Shown piece after piece: positions 27,201 through 39,400 of a stretch of 64,000 nt of DNA. The DNA is taken from assembly GCF_031877795.1 (NCBI RefSeq), contig NC_133955.1, positions 2,976,001-3,040,000 on the forward strand, in the 5' to 3' direction. The notes beneath the pieces were generated by a model. That model saw only the letters and a program-made list of their open reading frames with translations, was not told the origin of the DNA and did not search any database. The translations under genes were made by a program, and so were the position numbers. Every line of letters starts with the position of its first letter. Position 1 is the first letter of the stretch. The stretch comes from Strix aluco (Eukaryota > Chordata > Aves > Strigiformes > Strigidae).

Positions 27201-30200
27201 GAGTTAAGCTCACATCAGCCTTCGTGGCACAGGCAGAGCAGCAGCAAGGCTTTCAAATAAGATCTTGCTCATACAAGCCTGTCAAAGGCATTTACTTGGG
27301 TGCTGCTTGCTGGGAAATCCTGCCAATCTCCTTTGCACAATCCCCAGAGACTCTGCGGGATCGCGTCTGCAGAACGAACTGTGCTGCCGTGCCCTCGGCA
27401 GAAATGTCCTTGTGTCGCGGGGAGGGCGCTTGCCGCGGCGGCGGGGGTAACGCAGGCGGCTGCGTTTCGGTGGGGAAATGGTTCCTGGATCGATAAATCG
27501 AAAGCACTTTGTGGTGGGGGAGAACAGTCCGATCCGTAGGCGCAGGGACTCGTGTCCGCCGTGTCCTGCTGGGGCGGTTTGAGCGTCCAGCCAGCCCCTG
27601 CTCACCCGCCGCGCTCCCGCCGAGCTCTGCTGGCGTCCCCCGGAGCTGCGGCCGTGCCCAGGCCCTCTCCCCGTGTCCCACGTCACATGGATGACACCCA
27701 AGCGCAGCCCTTGTCCCCTCACGGCTTCACCCACGGGGCTGTGGCTCCTGCCTGGCCGGGGTGATGCCGTTCGGGTGCAGACTGGAGGGTACCGACACAC
27801 CGTTACCGAGAGGACGCAAGGAGGGGGCTGGATTTTGGGGCTCACCTGTGACTCTCTGTCATTGCACCCCGGCTGCAGGTTGGATTATTCAGGAATTGCA
27901 CTGCTGATCATGGGGAGCTTTGTCCCGTGGCTCTACTATTCGTTCTACTGCTCTCCACAGCCAAGACTCATCTACCTCTCCATCGTCTGTGTCTTGGGCA
28001 TCTCTGCCATCATCGTTGCTCAGTGGGACCGGTTTGCCACCCCCAAGCACAGGCAGACAAGAGCAGGTAGGAGATCTCCCTCCTCACCCCGAGTCCCCAG
28101 CCCCGGGAGGGCTTCAGGGGGGCACTTTGGGAAGATCCCGTTGTGGGGTGGCTCTTCCCATTTAGGAAAACTCTCAGCATCTGCAGAATTCCTTTCCCCA
28201 GAAGGGAAGAGTCTCCTTCCTCCTCTTGCACTGCTGGGGATTTAGATGCTCTGCTGAGCAGGGCCTGAGGTTTGGAGCAGGCAGAGAGTGTTTAAAAATA
28301 GCCCTGTAAGTGGTGGCTGGGCAGCCTGGGGCTGCGCAGCGTGAAACTGCCTTCTCCGGGAAGCACTTTGGCAGCTCGCGCGGAGGAGGAAGAGGTTCCC
28401 TCATCTGTCCCCTGCCAGTTGCCCCCTGGCACATACTGGCCTTCCTGGAGGCTGCGGTTGCCCCCAGCCCGCTCCGCGCTCCCCCCCCGCCTTGCCCCCG
28501 CAGATTAACTCAGCCTGGCTGAGCACCGCTGAGCGCCAAGAAACGCCGCTGCCCGCCCTCGCCTCCCCCAGGGCGGCTCCTGCCACAGAACTGGACGATG
28601 CCGAGCTGGAGGCCGGGCAGCACCGCTGGCGTGAGGTCCCCTCAGAAGGGGACAGGAGACAGGGCAGGACCACCAGCCCCTCCGCTCCCCCCTGGCCACG
28701 CTGGTGTTGGCCGCTGGCAGAGATCCCAGGGAGCGAGATCCTGCTGCGAGGACGAGCCGCAGCCCCTCTGGGCTGGTGTCTCACTGCGGTGCCGTTTGCT
28801 CTCTGCCAAATTAATTAGATGCTGGAGTTGAAAATTTCAGCACTGCTAATTACTGGGTTGTTTTGGGCCCCTCACTCCAAAAAGGCCATTGAATGACTCG
28901 AGCGTGTCCAGAGAAGGGCAACGGAGCTGGTGCAGGGTCTGGAGCACAGGTCTGATGGGGAGCGGCTGAGGGAACTGGGGGGGTTTAGTGTGGAGAAGAG
29001 GAGGCTGAGGGGAGACCTCCTGGCCCTCTGCAACTCCCTGAAAGGAGGGTGCAGAGAACTGGGGATGAGTCTCTTTAACCAAGTAATAAGTGATAGGACA
29101 AGAGGGAATGGCCTCAAGCTGCGCCAGGGCAGGGTCAGACTGGCTCTTAGGAAGGATTTCTTTCCAGAAGGGTTGTTGGGCGTTGGAATGGGCTGCCCAG
29201 GGCAGGGGGGGAGTCCCCATCCCTGGAGGGGTTGAAGAGTCGGGTTGACCCAGCGCTGAGGGATCTGGTGGAGTTGGGAACGGTCAGGGTGAGGTTCATG
29301 GTTGGGCTGGAGGAGCTTCAAGGGCTTTTCCAACCAAGAAGATTCTGTAATTTGGACCAAATAAATGGTTCTGGCAAAGCCTCTCCTTGAAGGGGTGCCT
29401 GCGGCCGCTGCGTTCCTCACACTCTTGAGGCTTCGGTGTGACCCGAAGGGCCGACACCTTCCCAAAGGGCCGTTCCCGTAGCCGGGAGCCGCCGCAGCCC
29501 CACAGCCGTATGGAGAACGCTGGGTGAGCTCCGCCCAGTGAGCACTGGGCGTGAGCACTGGTTTTGACTGGGACATCGAGCTGTAGATCCCTCATTTTTT
29601 GAAGGATAAACGCCGTGTGGGGGGTTGGATCATCCAGGACTGAGCAAGGAAAAGCTGCTGGTGCCTCCAGGAGCTCCCCTTGGCGCAGGAACGGGGTGCG
29701 AGGGGGGCGGTGGCGCCTCATCCACGCTGAGGTCTCCTCTCCGCCGCAGGCGTGTTCCTGGGGCTGGGGCTGAGCGGCGTGGTGCCCACCATGCACTTCA
29801 CCATCGCCGAGGGCTTCGTGAAAGCCACCACCGTCGGCCAGATGGGCTGGTTCTTCCTCATGGCTGTGATGTACATCACGGGCGCGGGGCTCTACGCCGC
29901 CCGCATACCCGAGCGCTTCTTCCCGGGCAAGTTCGACATCTGGGTGAGTGTGGGGGGACGAGGCGGTGAGCGGGGTGCTGGGGAGCGGGGGGTGAGCCCT
30001 GAGGTGAGGAGGAAGGTGGCTGGGGGGGTCCTGGGGCACCCCAGAGCCAGACCTTGGACCGCTGCTGTGAGCCCGCAGGGTGGGCGAAGTACACGGGGGG
30101 AGCAGCGAGGTGGGAAACGTGGAGCTCGGAGAAGTCCTGGGGCGGTTGGGAAGCAGCGAGGAGGAGGAGGAGGCGGCGTTCCCGGCGTTGTTTTGTCCCC

Positions 30201-30368
30201 TTTGGTCTGGGTCTAAAGGGCTTTTTCGCTTCCCCGCAGTTTCAGTCGCATCAGATATTCCACGTGCTCGTGGTGGCTGCGGCCTTCGTCCACTTCTACG
30301 GGGTGTCGAACCTGCAGGAGTTTCGCTACGGACTTGAAGGGGGGTGCACAGACGACTCTCTCCTCTGA
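24118..30368 (+). CDS. ADIPOR1: Adiponectin receptor 1, complete
   Basis: Seven-helix plasma-membrane receptor of the PAQR family with an intracellular N-terminus. It binds adiponectin, has zinc-dependent ceramidase-type activity and signals to AMPK and PPAR-alpha. Coding exons: 24118-24258, 24967-25083, 25801-25972, 26524-26710, 27879-28066, 29750-29943 and 30240-30368; 1128 nt, 375 codons plus stop, as in human. Phases match at all junctions. The zinc-binding set is in place: His191 in [11 protein letters not shown], Asp208 in KLDYSG, His337 and His341 in [12 protein letters not shown]. The core from [18 protein letters not shown] onward is nearly identical to mammals; the first 60 residues ([14 protein letters not shown]...) diverge, as in other vertebrates, up to [17 protein letters not shown]1 copy lies in the intron between 28066 and 29750. 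No lesion was seen. Confidence 0.98.
28852..29352 (+). mobile_element. CR1 LINE in ADIPOR1 intron
   Basis: Starts near the ttttgggcccctcactccaa segment and ends in the CR1 terminus (aagattctgtaatt). Sense orientation relative to ADIPOR1. It keeps the ORF2 C-terminal motif [20 protein letters not shown], with the altered segment [18 protein letters not shown] not shared by most copies here, so it may belong to a different subfamily. Confidence 0.94.
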
Positions 30369-31061
30369 GAGCGCCTGATTTTAGTACAAGCTTCCTAAGT
30401 GCTTTTTAAACTCTGTCTTTGCTAAAATCAAAGGAAGACTCAAAACTGTTTGGGGTTGTCGTTGTTTGGTTTTTTTTTTTTAAGGAGAAAAAAAAAAAGA
30501 AACAGAAAAATTCTTTAGCAAAGTTGTTGACCAAATCCTCACCCCCTTCCCCACGCACATCGCTGGGGCTGAGGGGAGGTGCCACGGCCTCGCCTCCTCC
30601 AGACAGTGTTTTAGCTGCACCGGGGTGGTCCGACCCCCCCCAGCCACGCCGATTCCCGGACGCGGGGGGCACGGGTACCCCGCTCCCGGCACAGCCCAGC
30701 ACCCCCTTCCCGCGCTCCCCGCCGGAGCCAGCGGAGTCACGCACTACCAGGCCCAGGGCCAGAGATTTTTTTGCATATCCCTCGCAGCAGAGCCGCCTTG
30801 CTGGGGGCAGCTCTGCGGCCCCCGGCGCTGCTGCCCAGGGCACAGGCACAGATTGATGTAAGTTAAGTTTTAATTGTCTTTTTTGTTTGTTTGTTTTCCT
30901 TGACAAAGTAATGTAAACATAAATGAGAGAATATTTAATATTTAATACTAAGCTTTAAAAAAGACTTGCTGCCACCGCAGTGTACTCGGCTCCCTCGCTG
31001 TCTGTGGTAGTCAAGGAAGGACAGTGGTTTAGGGGAATGTAGAGCTGCTGTAGCTGATTGA

Positions 31062-31067
31062 AATAAA
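31062..31067 (+). terminator. ADIPOR1: Poly(A) signal of ADIPOR1
   Basis: AATAAA about 700 bp downstream of the ADIPOR1 stop, followed within 25 bp by GT-rich sequence (gtgtcgtgctggtggtgttgg), a normal downstream element. Confidence 0.75.
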
Positions 31068-32074
31068 AAGGTCAATAGTTCAGTGTCGTGCTGGTGGTGT
31101 TGGTCTCATTTTTTGGGGTGGGGGCTGCTGCTGGGGAAAGGGCTCGGAGCACCCTGGGAGTGTGTTCCCCCGTAAAGGCGGGAGGGGCAGTGAGTCAGGA
31201 CAGCCCCAACGGCTGAAAAACAGGAAACTGTTGGGTGTTGTGGCGAGGAGAGGGCAGGAAACCCTTCCCCGGCTGGCACCACGCCACTGGGCAGCGGGAC
31301 CTGCTGTGCCCCCCCCGGGGATCGGGCGGGAAAGAGGCCCAGTGGGTGTGGGGGGAGCGAGGGACACCCCCAATCAGCAGCTTCACGTGTGTGAGGGTGA
31401 CCAGCCCGCGCAGACGGTCAAGGGGGATTAGAGGGGCAGAGCTGAGCTGAGTAAAGCTCGTCTCAGGCAGCCGAAGCCTGTTACCAGCCCCTGGGCCACT
31501 GCTGGTCACCAGTGGCACGTGGCCCTGCTGCCCCTGTGGCCCTTTTTGGAGCTGTTTGAGCAGGGTCTGGCCTTGGGGACGGGGCAGGCAGGGCCTGGAG
31601 GGAGCCCCCAGGTTCCCCTGCTGCTGATCAACCCCCACCAGGTCCTGCACGTCCCCACGTCCCAGCACAGCCAGTCCGCTCCCAGCCAGAGCACTGGGAG
31701 AGGGCACCCAGGGGCTCCAGGCTGTGCCTCAGCGTTGGCCGAGTCCCCTCCCCGCAAAGCCCCAGGGACAGCTCAGCGGCGCAGGAGTCGGATGGAGAAT
31801 GAAACCCTCACGCTGCGGGCAGATCTGAACGCCCCAGGGCTCTAATCCTCTATAAAGAGCACGGGAAAACACGGCGATTAACTCGCAGATTCGGATGCAG
31901 GAGAGGCTGCGCAGCTCAGTGTGATTCTCTCTCAAAGACCAGAGACTCGCCCACTCCCCTACGGCTGGGGTCTCAACCCAGAACAAGAGAGCACCAGCTG
32001 GGTGACACAAATCAAGAAAACCATCTTTAAAATACACCTGAGGAACCAGGTAAGCGGCAAAGGAGATGAGCCTT

Positions 32075-32108
32075 CACACACACACACACACGTACACACA
32101 CACACACA
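32075..32108. repeat. (CA)n microsatellite
   Basis: About 17 dinucleotide units with one gt interruption, between ADIPOR1 and TIMM17A. Confidence 0.97.
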
Positions 32109-33444
32109 GTGCTTTTGGGCTTAAGGTTTTTGAAAATTACACACCAGCAGCCACTACATGAAACAGCACGGTACCGGAGGGGCAAGCCCTGGCAGTCCTG
32201 GAGTGGGTCTAGGACAGGCAGGGGGGTGGAAACAGGAAAATGGCACTTTTGCAGGGTGACGGGACATAGGAGATGGTGGCTTGCGTGCTCGCTTCGTACG
32301 ATCCTAATTCCCCCATTTGTCACCCATGACTGTGACCACTTCTGTGTTATTTTCACCCTCTCCTCCTACTACATGGGTCTGAGTTTCCTGACAGAGCGCA
32401 GAGATCAAGCTCCTTCCTGGGCAGAGGAAAAGCCATGAAGTTCTACCAGGAACTGCCAGCAAGCAACAGTATTAACAACAGAAAATGTTGTTATGACTTT
32501 TTAAGAGGGAACATGCCTGCACAACTGGAGATGAAGAACAAAAACTGGAGTTTAAGAGCAAAACCACAGAGCAGACGGTTTAGCCACGCTTAGGACCGGA
32601 GCTGAGGTGAAAAGGCAAGAGGCTGCGCTGGCAGCGGGCGCAGCGCCTCCCCTCCAGCCCCACAGCACTACGTGTTCTCTGCTCGGGGCTCCTGCACGTC
32701 TCCCCGCAGCCCTGGCAGGCGAAGCTGCCTCTGGTGTTCCCTTCCTGCTGCGAAAGCCACAGCAAGCAGCAGCAGCTGTGAAGAATTAGTTTGCTGCCAC
32801 CTCTCGCTAAAAGGGCCCAAAGCCTGGCGGGTTTCGGGGAGGGCGGAGGCGCGCTGCGGCCCGCGGATCCACAAAAGGCAGATTCTGCTTTAACCAAAGA
32901 ACTTGGGCTGCGCGGCGGTACCGTAGAAAACAAAGAACAGCAGTGAAATATATATTGCTGGAAGTAATTTTCACTGGCTCTCACATTCTGCCAGTAACAT
33001 TCACTCTGGGAATGTAAAACTGCATGTAGATGAACTCTTCCTTAAGCTGAAATATGTGTAGCAACCTAAATTCGACGGGCGAGAGGCTAAACTCCAGCTG
33101 CGCTCGCTGCGGCTGGTCAATGCCACGTCCCAGAGAAGGCTCCAAAGACTTTCACTTCAGTCCGTGTCCAAAGGATGACAAGACTCCGTTTGGTTCTTGT
33201 CTTAAATCTCCATGTATTCTATCAGACACGTATTAACATTACAGCAATGGAATCTATCACGAATAAATAGATTTGTCATCTTCTAAAAGTTCTCCTGTGC
33301 AGCTTTACACTGGAAAGTGCTGAAGGTCCTCTTGGCACGGTTTGTGTAAGAGACTACCCCCGGTGTAAAGACATACCGCATCTTGGTCCTCCAGCATTTG
33401 AAATTACAGCTCAGGTAGAGTGTGAACCAGGAGAGTGAGGAGAA

Positions 33445-36400
33445 TCACTGGTATTGTCTGTAGTCGCCAAATGGAGAGGGCTGCAACTGGGAGGGGTCGT
33501 CTGAAAACTGAGGGCCTGGAATAAGCAAGAGAGAAAAAGGCAAATGATAAATACCAAAAGACAAGAGACTCTTCCTGCTAACAGCATGAAACACATCCAC
33601 TGCATTTTTAATATAAATCCCCTCGACAATTAATGAAGCCAATAAAAACTTTACATTTGATTTTTTTTCACTCAGAGTTCAAGAGCTTTATGCATTGACA
33701 AGCCTCAGTTCAATACAGACCATATTTTTATCTCCTTTATTAATGGGGAAAGGAATCCGAGCAGCGCCAGGGAAACCTTTCCAGTCACCTGAAGGAGCTG
33801 GATGCCTGTGCCTTATTGCCCTTCAGCTGAACTTAGCCACTCTGTCAAGGTTTACCCCCGCTAACTTGCCCGACAATAAAACAAACCAGTGAAACGGAAC
33901 AAATCATGGTGGAGTCGGCTTCCCGGCTCCTCTTACCGCCGTGCTGCTGGAGGGAAGCAGTACGCTCCCTGTACGCCAATTGTAGCGAGAATAAATTGTA
34001 ACGGACAGATGATACCCCTTCTCTAAAGCAGATTAACTTTAAAATGTCTTTGTATTAAGAACAGAAATTGTTATAGTTTAGATTGAACAAAGAACGTCAA
34101 TGAACAAACCTGAGAGAGGAAGCCTCTCGGGAATCAGTGGCTTGCTACTTATCTTTCAACACCAGTGTTTCTGTCTGTATTCCTCCCAAAATAAGGTAGG
34201 GCCACAGGGTTATTAAGTATTTTGCCCAGGCAAGTATCTACACAAAATGTTATCGACTCAGCTGACACCTCAGCATGCATTTTACTTAGGAAAAAAAAAA
34301 ATAAAGGATCTGGTTTTCAAAGCAGTTTAGTAAAAAAGCACCACCACCCCCCACCTTGGGAATGTTTTATCTGTATTCACCTGCTGATCTCGATCACCTC
34401 ATTGAAACCAGGGTTGCCTGAAGGGTCTGGAGCACAGGTCTGATGGGGAGCGGCTGAGGGAACTGAGGGGGGTTTGGTCTGGAGAAGAGGAGGCTGAGGG
34501 GAGACCTCCTGGCCCTCTACAACTCCCTGAAAGGAGGGTGCAGAGAGGGGGGAGGAGTCTCTTGAGCCAAGGACCCAGCGCCAGGACAAGAGGGAATGGC
34601 CTCAAGCTGCGCCAGGGCAGGGTCAGACTGGCTCTTAGGAAGGATTTCTTTGCAGAAGGGGCTGTTGGGCGTTGGAATGGGCTGCCCAGGGCAGGGGGGG
34701 AGTCCCCATCCCTGGAGGGGTTGAAGAGTCGGGTTGACCCAGCGCTGAGGGATCTGGTGGAGTTGGGAACGGTCAGGGTGAGGTTCATGGTTGGGCTGGA
34801 GGAGCTTCAAGGGCTTTTCCAACCTAGAGGATTCTGGGATTCTGCCTGCACATTCGCACACAGACCACAGCTCGCCTGCCAGCTCCATCCCTCTCGCCTG
34901 CAGCTTGCTGCCTGCTATTCCCTCCAACCCATCGTGTCACCCACTCCTGACTAAAACACCACTGTCACCACCTGCCAGGTTGTGTGGCTGCATCAGGGGC
35001 CAGGGCAGAGGACAGGGACAGCAGGGACGTCGCTGCCTTCAGCCACGCAGCCTCCGGTCGCCCAGTGGGAAGGAGCTGATGATACTCTTGTGCTGTCACA
35101 GCAACACGCGGCTCCTCCTCGACTTTCTACAGCCTTGGAAGGCGGCAACCGGCAGAGCAGATTTACTCTGGGGTAAGAGCAGTGACTGGAAGAGGTACGT
35201 TAGCAGAGACTGCACTACAGGAGCCTTGTGATACCACAGTCCGGTGGCTCCTTACCGTTTGGAAATTGTGTGGAGGCAAATCTTGTTAACAGAATGCCAG
35301 CTCCTTCAATTAGAGCTAGGAGAATTCCTCCCATGGCAGCAGATCCGACCATCGCAACAGGTCCATCTGAAAATAAAAAGCACAAAACAACACCTTTTAC
35401 CTCTTTGGTGCATTACTTTGCCTATTATAGCTCTCTTTCTTTAGTTATAATCTTTCCTATAAGTAGACTCAGAAGCAATAATTTTCCATCTGTTAAGCCT
35501 CATTAGCATCACCAATAAAAGGATAATTACTGGGCAGCTTCCCCCCACCCCCTCAGGAAACAAAGGAACACCGATAATGTCTGAGAACATAATTATTACT
35601 TTTGTAAGCACAGGACAAAAGTTTCAGATTATCTTTCAATTTTTCTGAGAAAGTAAATTCCAATTTGGGCGTCACAGACTGTTGCTTCACTACAACAATG
35701 AGAACTGTACGTTTAGAATACAGAAGTTTTTCAGTTCATGTCCTCAGTTTCTTACTTCTTGAAGCTAATATGGCCCCAGTCAGGGCTCCACTCGTGATCG
35801 AATTCCACGGATCTTCTTTCCCTCTCATTCTGACCATACTGCAGTCAATCATGGAGAAGAGGCCTCCCCAGACAGCAAAGCTACCTGTTCAGAAATAAAC
35901 AAAATACAGTTTAGAGAAAGCAGACCAGCAAGCCACGCTGCAGCCATAAAATCACGAGACGGTGTGGCACGAGCGCGCTTGCTTTCAGACACAGAAGCGT
36001 GTTCAAACTCACAAAGAACCAACACAGGTTAAAATCAATACTGAGAAAAATTCTCAACTTGCCACGTGACACGTGTATTCCATATACATTCTGTATGTAA
36101 TAATCTCACTAATTTATACTTAATGATGGGAAGCTTATCAAACAGCGATTATAACGGAACTTCCATCCTAATAAAGTCAGATTCGCTCAGAAAACTTTCA
36201 GAATTTTCACTTTTTAAATGTATTTCCTCCTAGAGAATGATGCAGAGTAATTCCACACCTTACCCTACCCCTGCTCCTGGCATCGCAGACCAGCACTGCT
36301 CAGCACTGTACGGCAGACGCAGAGAGACTGCGACAGCTTTCAGAATGCAAATTCTGAAGTTTTTTAACAATAATGTGTATTATAAATGAAAAGATCTCCA

Positions 36401-39400
36401 GACTCATTTTGGGAAAACTACTACTTAGAGTAAGTCCAGCGCTCCTTAATTTGAGGTGTCTTAATGCCTTACACCAGCTTAATACCAGCTAAAAACCGGA
36501 GGTGGGATCCCTCTCCGCACAGTCCACAGCCCTAGAGCTGTTCCAGCCCGTGGCCCCGACTTCTGCAAGTAGTTCTGCCGCAGCTGATGTTTCCCTGCTC
36601 AACACCACTCTCCCATTTTCTCCTTCTCTAATGTATTAATTCAATTTGCCCGTCCGAACGGCCTCAGGGCACAGTGCAGTGCGTGACCACAGCGAGACCT
36701 GGAACAGCTCACGACGTCGTTTCGACTCAAGCTGCCGTTTTGTGATTTTTTAGATTTTTACGCATGAAATTCTCTTCACAAAAGTGACTGACATTTACCG
36801 AGCTGACCCCAGGGGAACAGTCTGAAATCCTACCCAGATCCACCCATCCACTTCATTGTTTCTCCAAGTTTGATCCTTTCTTTTAACGAGTCAGGTTTAT
36901 TTATTTTAAACCCCTGCGCACAACGCACAGGCTCCCAGGCAGCTCTGCACAGAGCTGGTTAAAACATGACAAAATTATCAACCCTGGCTTACCACTCCAT
37001 GAACACAATCGTGTTTCCTCCACACCTAAACTAATTCTGGATGCATCAGAACTGTATTTACTCATCGCGTGGACTGATAAACCCTTCTGAAAATCAGCTG
37101 GCCCACAGCTCCGGTGTCACTGCACTTGTACCACGTTATATTCCCAAACTGGGTTATCTACCAACAGTTGACACTGCAGCAACAATACAAAATTAATTAC
37201 CTCCCAGCTGTGGAGCTCTTGTTTTAATAGCTGTCAAACTTCCCCGCAGCCGGTGGTTTACACCCTACAATAGAAAGGACAGTTAAAATAAAAGAGTGAA
37301 GCCTTACAGCCAATCTGACTGTATATAGCAAAATCTTGCCAGAGGCCCAACATATTTCTAAGCACCCCCAAGGGCTGCGGTCAGGAGCTGACAGAAACTG
37401 CATTTTACACATATTTTAGTATTTATCACTCCCTTATAATATTTCTGTCAACTACAGAAGTGAATTACAGCCATCAAGCATTAAACCATTTGAGTTCAAA
37501 GTCTGTTTGAGTGGCCTAGCAGGGATCAACCGAGACATTTAAAGTAACATTTTAGCGAGGTAAGCATATTTATATTTCACGTGTATCATTTCTTTGTTCC
37601 TATCTGATGCCCGGTCACTTGACCGTTCGCACACGAGACACCAGCAGAGCAAAGAGCAGCATCAGGTGCAGGTAACTGCAGGGAGGAGACTGTCCGTGGA
37701 GAACAGGGACATCCACCCAGAGGAAGAATGCCACGGGCTGCCTTAGAGGAAAACCACACGCTGTTACATTACATTTCCATCAGTATTTTATCTGTTTTAG
37801 CACAACCACCTCAACCCTGTTGCAGATGCCCACAAAGCAGGAGCACTGCGCTCGGCTGGCAGCAGCAATCTCACTAGTTGTCCCACATTTAGACATTCCT
37901 GCTGGTCAGGTGGAGTATTTAGTCCTTGTCTCATCAGTCCAGGCTCAGTAGCTAAGAGAAGCAAGTAATTCAGCTCCTAAATGCAGTGCTGAGCCTTCCA
38001 GAGCCCAACCCCAAACACGTCATCCAGGACCCCACCAGGGAAGGTTTAGACTAGATATTAGGAAGGATTTCTTTGCAGAAGGGGTTGTTGGGCGTTGGAA
38101 TGGGCTGCCCAGGGCAGGGGGGGAGTCCCCATCCCTGGAGGGGTTGAAGAGTCGGGTTGACCCAGCGCTGAGGGATCTGGTGGAGTTGGGAACGGTCAGG
38201 GTGAGGTTCATGGTGGGGCTGGAGGAGCTTCAAGGGCTTTTCCAACCAAGAGGATTCTGGGATTCTATGAATTATGACTAGGTATTTTCCCACACTTTAA
38301 GAAGATTTAAAGAACATACACCCAAGTTTTATTTTTGATACAAGCACTCAGAAGTGTGGACAGACTTATTTAATAAGTTTTAAGCAAAATTAAGAATGTA
38401 GTTAAGCATATAACCCTTTTCATGTTAAGTGTCTGCAGGATCTGACCAGTTTGGAAACAGTTATTTATTGACAAAACTTACCTCAAACCAATCGTTTATT
38501 AAGTGTCACACAGTAACACCAAGAAACACTCAACAAAAACCGCTTTTATATGAAGCCAGAGAAATGTTTGAAAACAAATGTTCAAGCAGAAATTGGATCT
38601 TATTTTATCAAGTGTCCCTACAACAGGCTCGTAGTCAAAATTTTGCAGCAGAAATCCTGAAAGTGATAACTGACTTGCATCAGCTAAACTTGAACTTTCA
38701 TGTTTATGCACACTTCTGCACTTAAACAAAACCTGACTATCAAAAAAATCCAACTAATAAAAAAATGTTAATAATTAAATAGATTAATTAGAGAAAATAA
38801 TATCCCCTAATATAAATCCAAAGGAGAAAAAAATGCTCTCTTTGAGTCTCTTTCCATTTCATAAAAAAAAGGCAGAGGGTAGGCCAGAGGAGGAAGAACA
38901 GCCCAGGCTTCACATCTTGACATGCAGACAGAGCCGAAGGCAGAAGATCAGCCAAGACGATAATTTTCTGCTTCATTCTCTGCTTCCCCATCCTGAGGGA
39001 GATGTCTCTCAGCGAGGGAGAGCAGCCGGCTGCCAGTGTCCCACTGCTGCCACCAGATCAAAGAGGGGGAAGCAGAACTTTTACCCAGAAAGATGAAGGC
39101 CCCATCTGGATCCGGAGCCGTTCACCAGACGCACCCGCCTGGTGCCTGGTTTGGATTAACGACACGCCGGCCATTAATCAGTGCCCCTCACTGCACAGGG
39201 ACTGCTTCTCCTTCACCTTGGGCTGGCCAGATTCGCTGTCGATGGGCAGGAAGCAGGACTGCACTCTGAATGCACTCTCAAATGTTTTTACTTACCACTG
39301 GGGAATTTCTGAACCCCTTGATAGCTTGGAAAATGCCACCTCCTATGGCTCCCATCGTGAAAGCACCTCCGCAGTCATCTACTATCCTCCAGGGACTATA

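Larger units (their letters stand above)
30369..33444. other. ADIPOR1 3' UTR and intergenic sequence
   Basis: ADIPOR1 3' UTR runs from the stop to the poly(A) signal at 31062. Beyond that no exon is recognised until the last TIMM17A exon. The 3' UTR end of TIMM17A lies somewhere in 32.1-33.4 kb, but no convincing minus-strand AATAAA was found. Confidence 0.6.
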
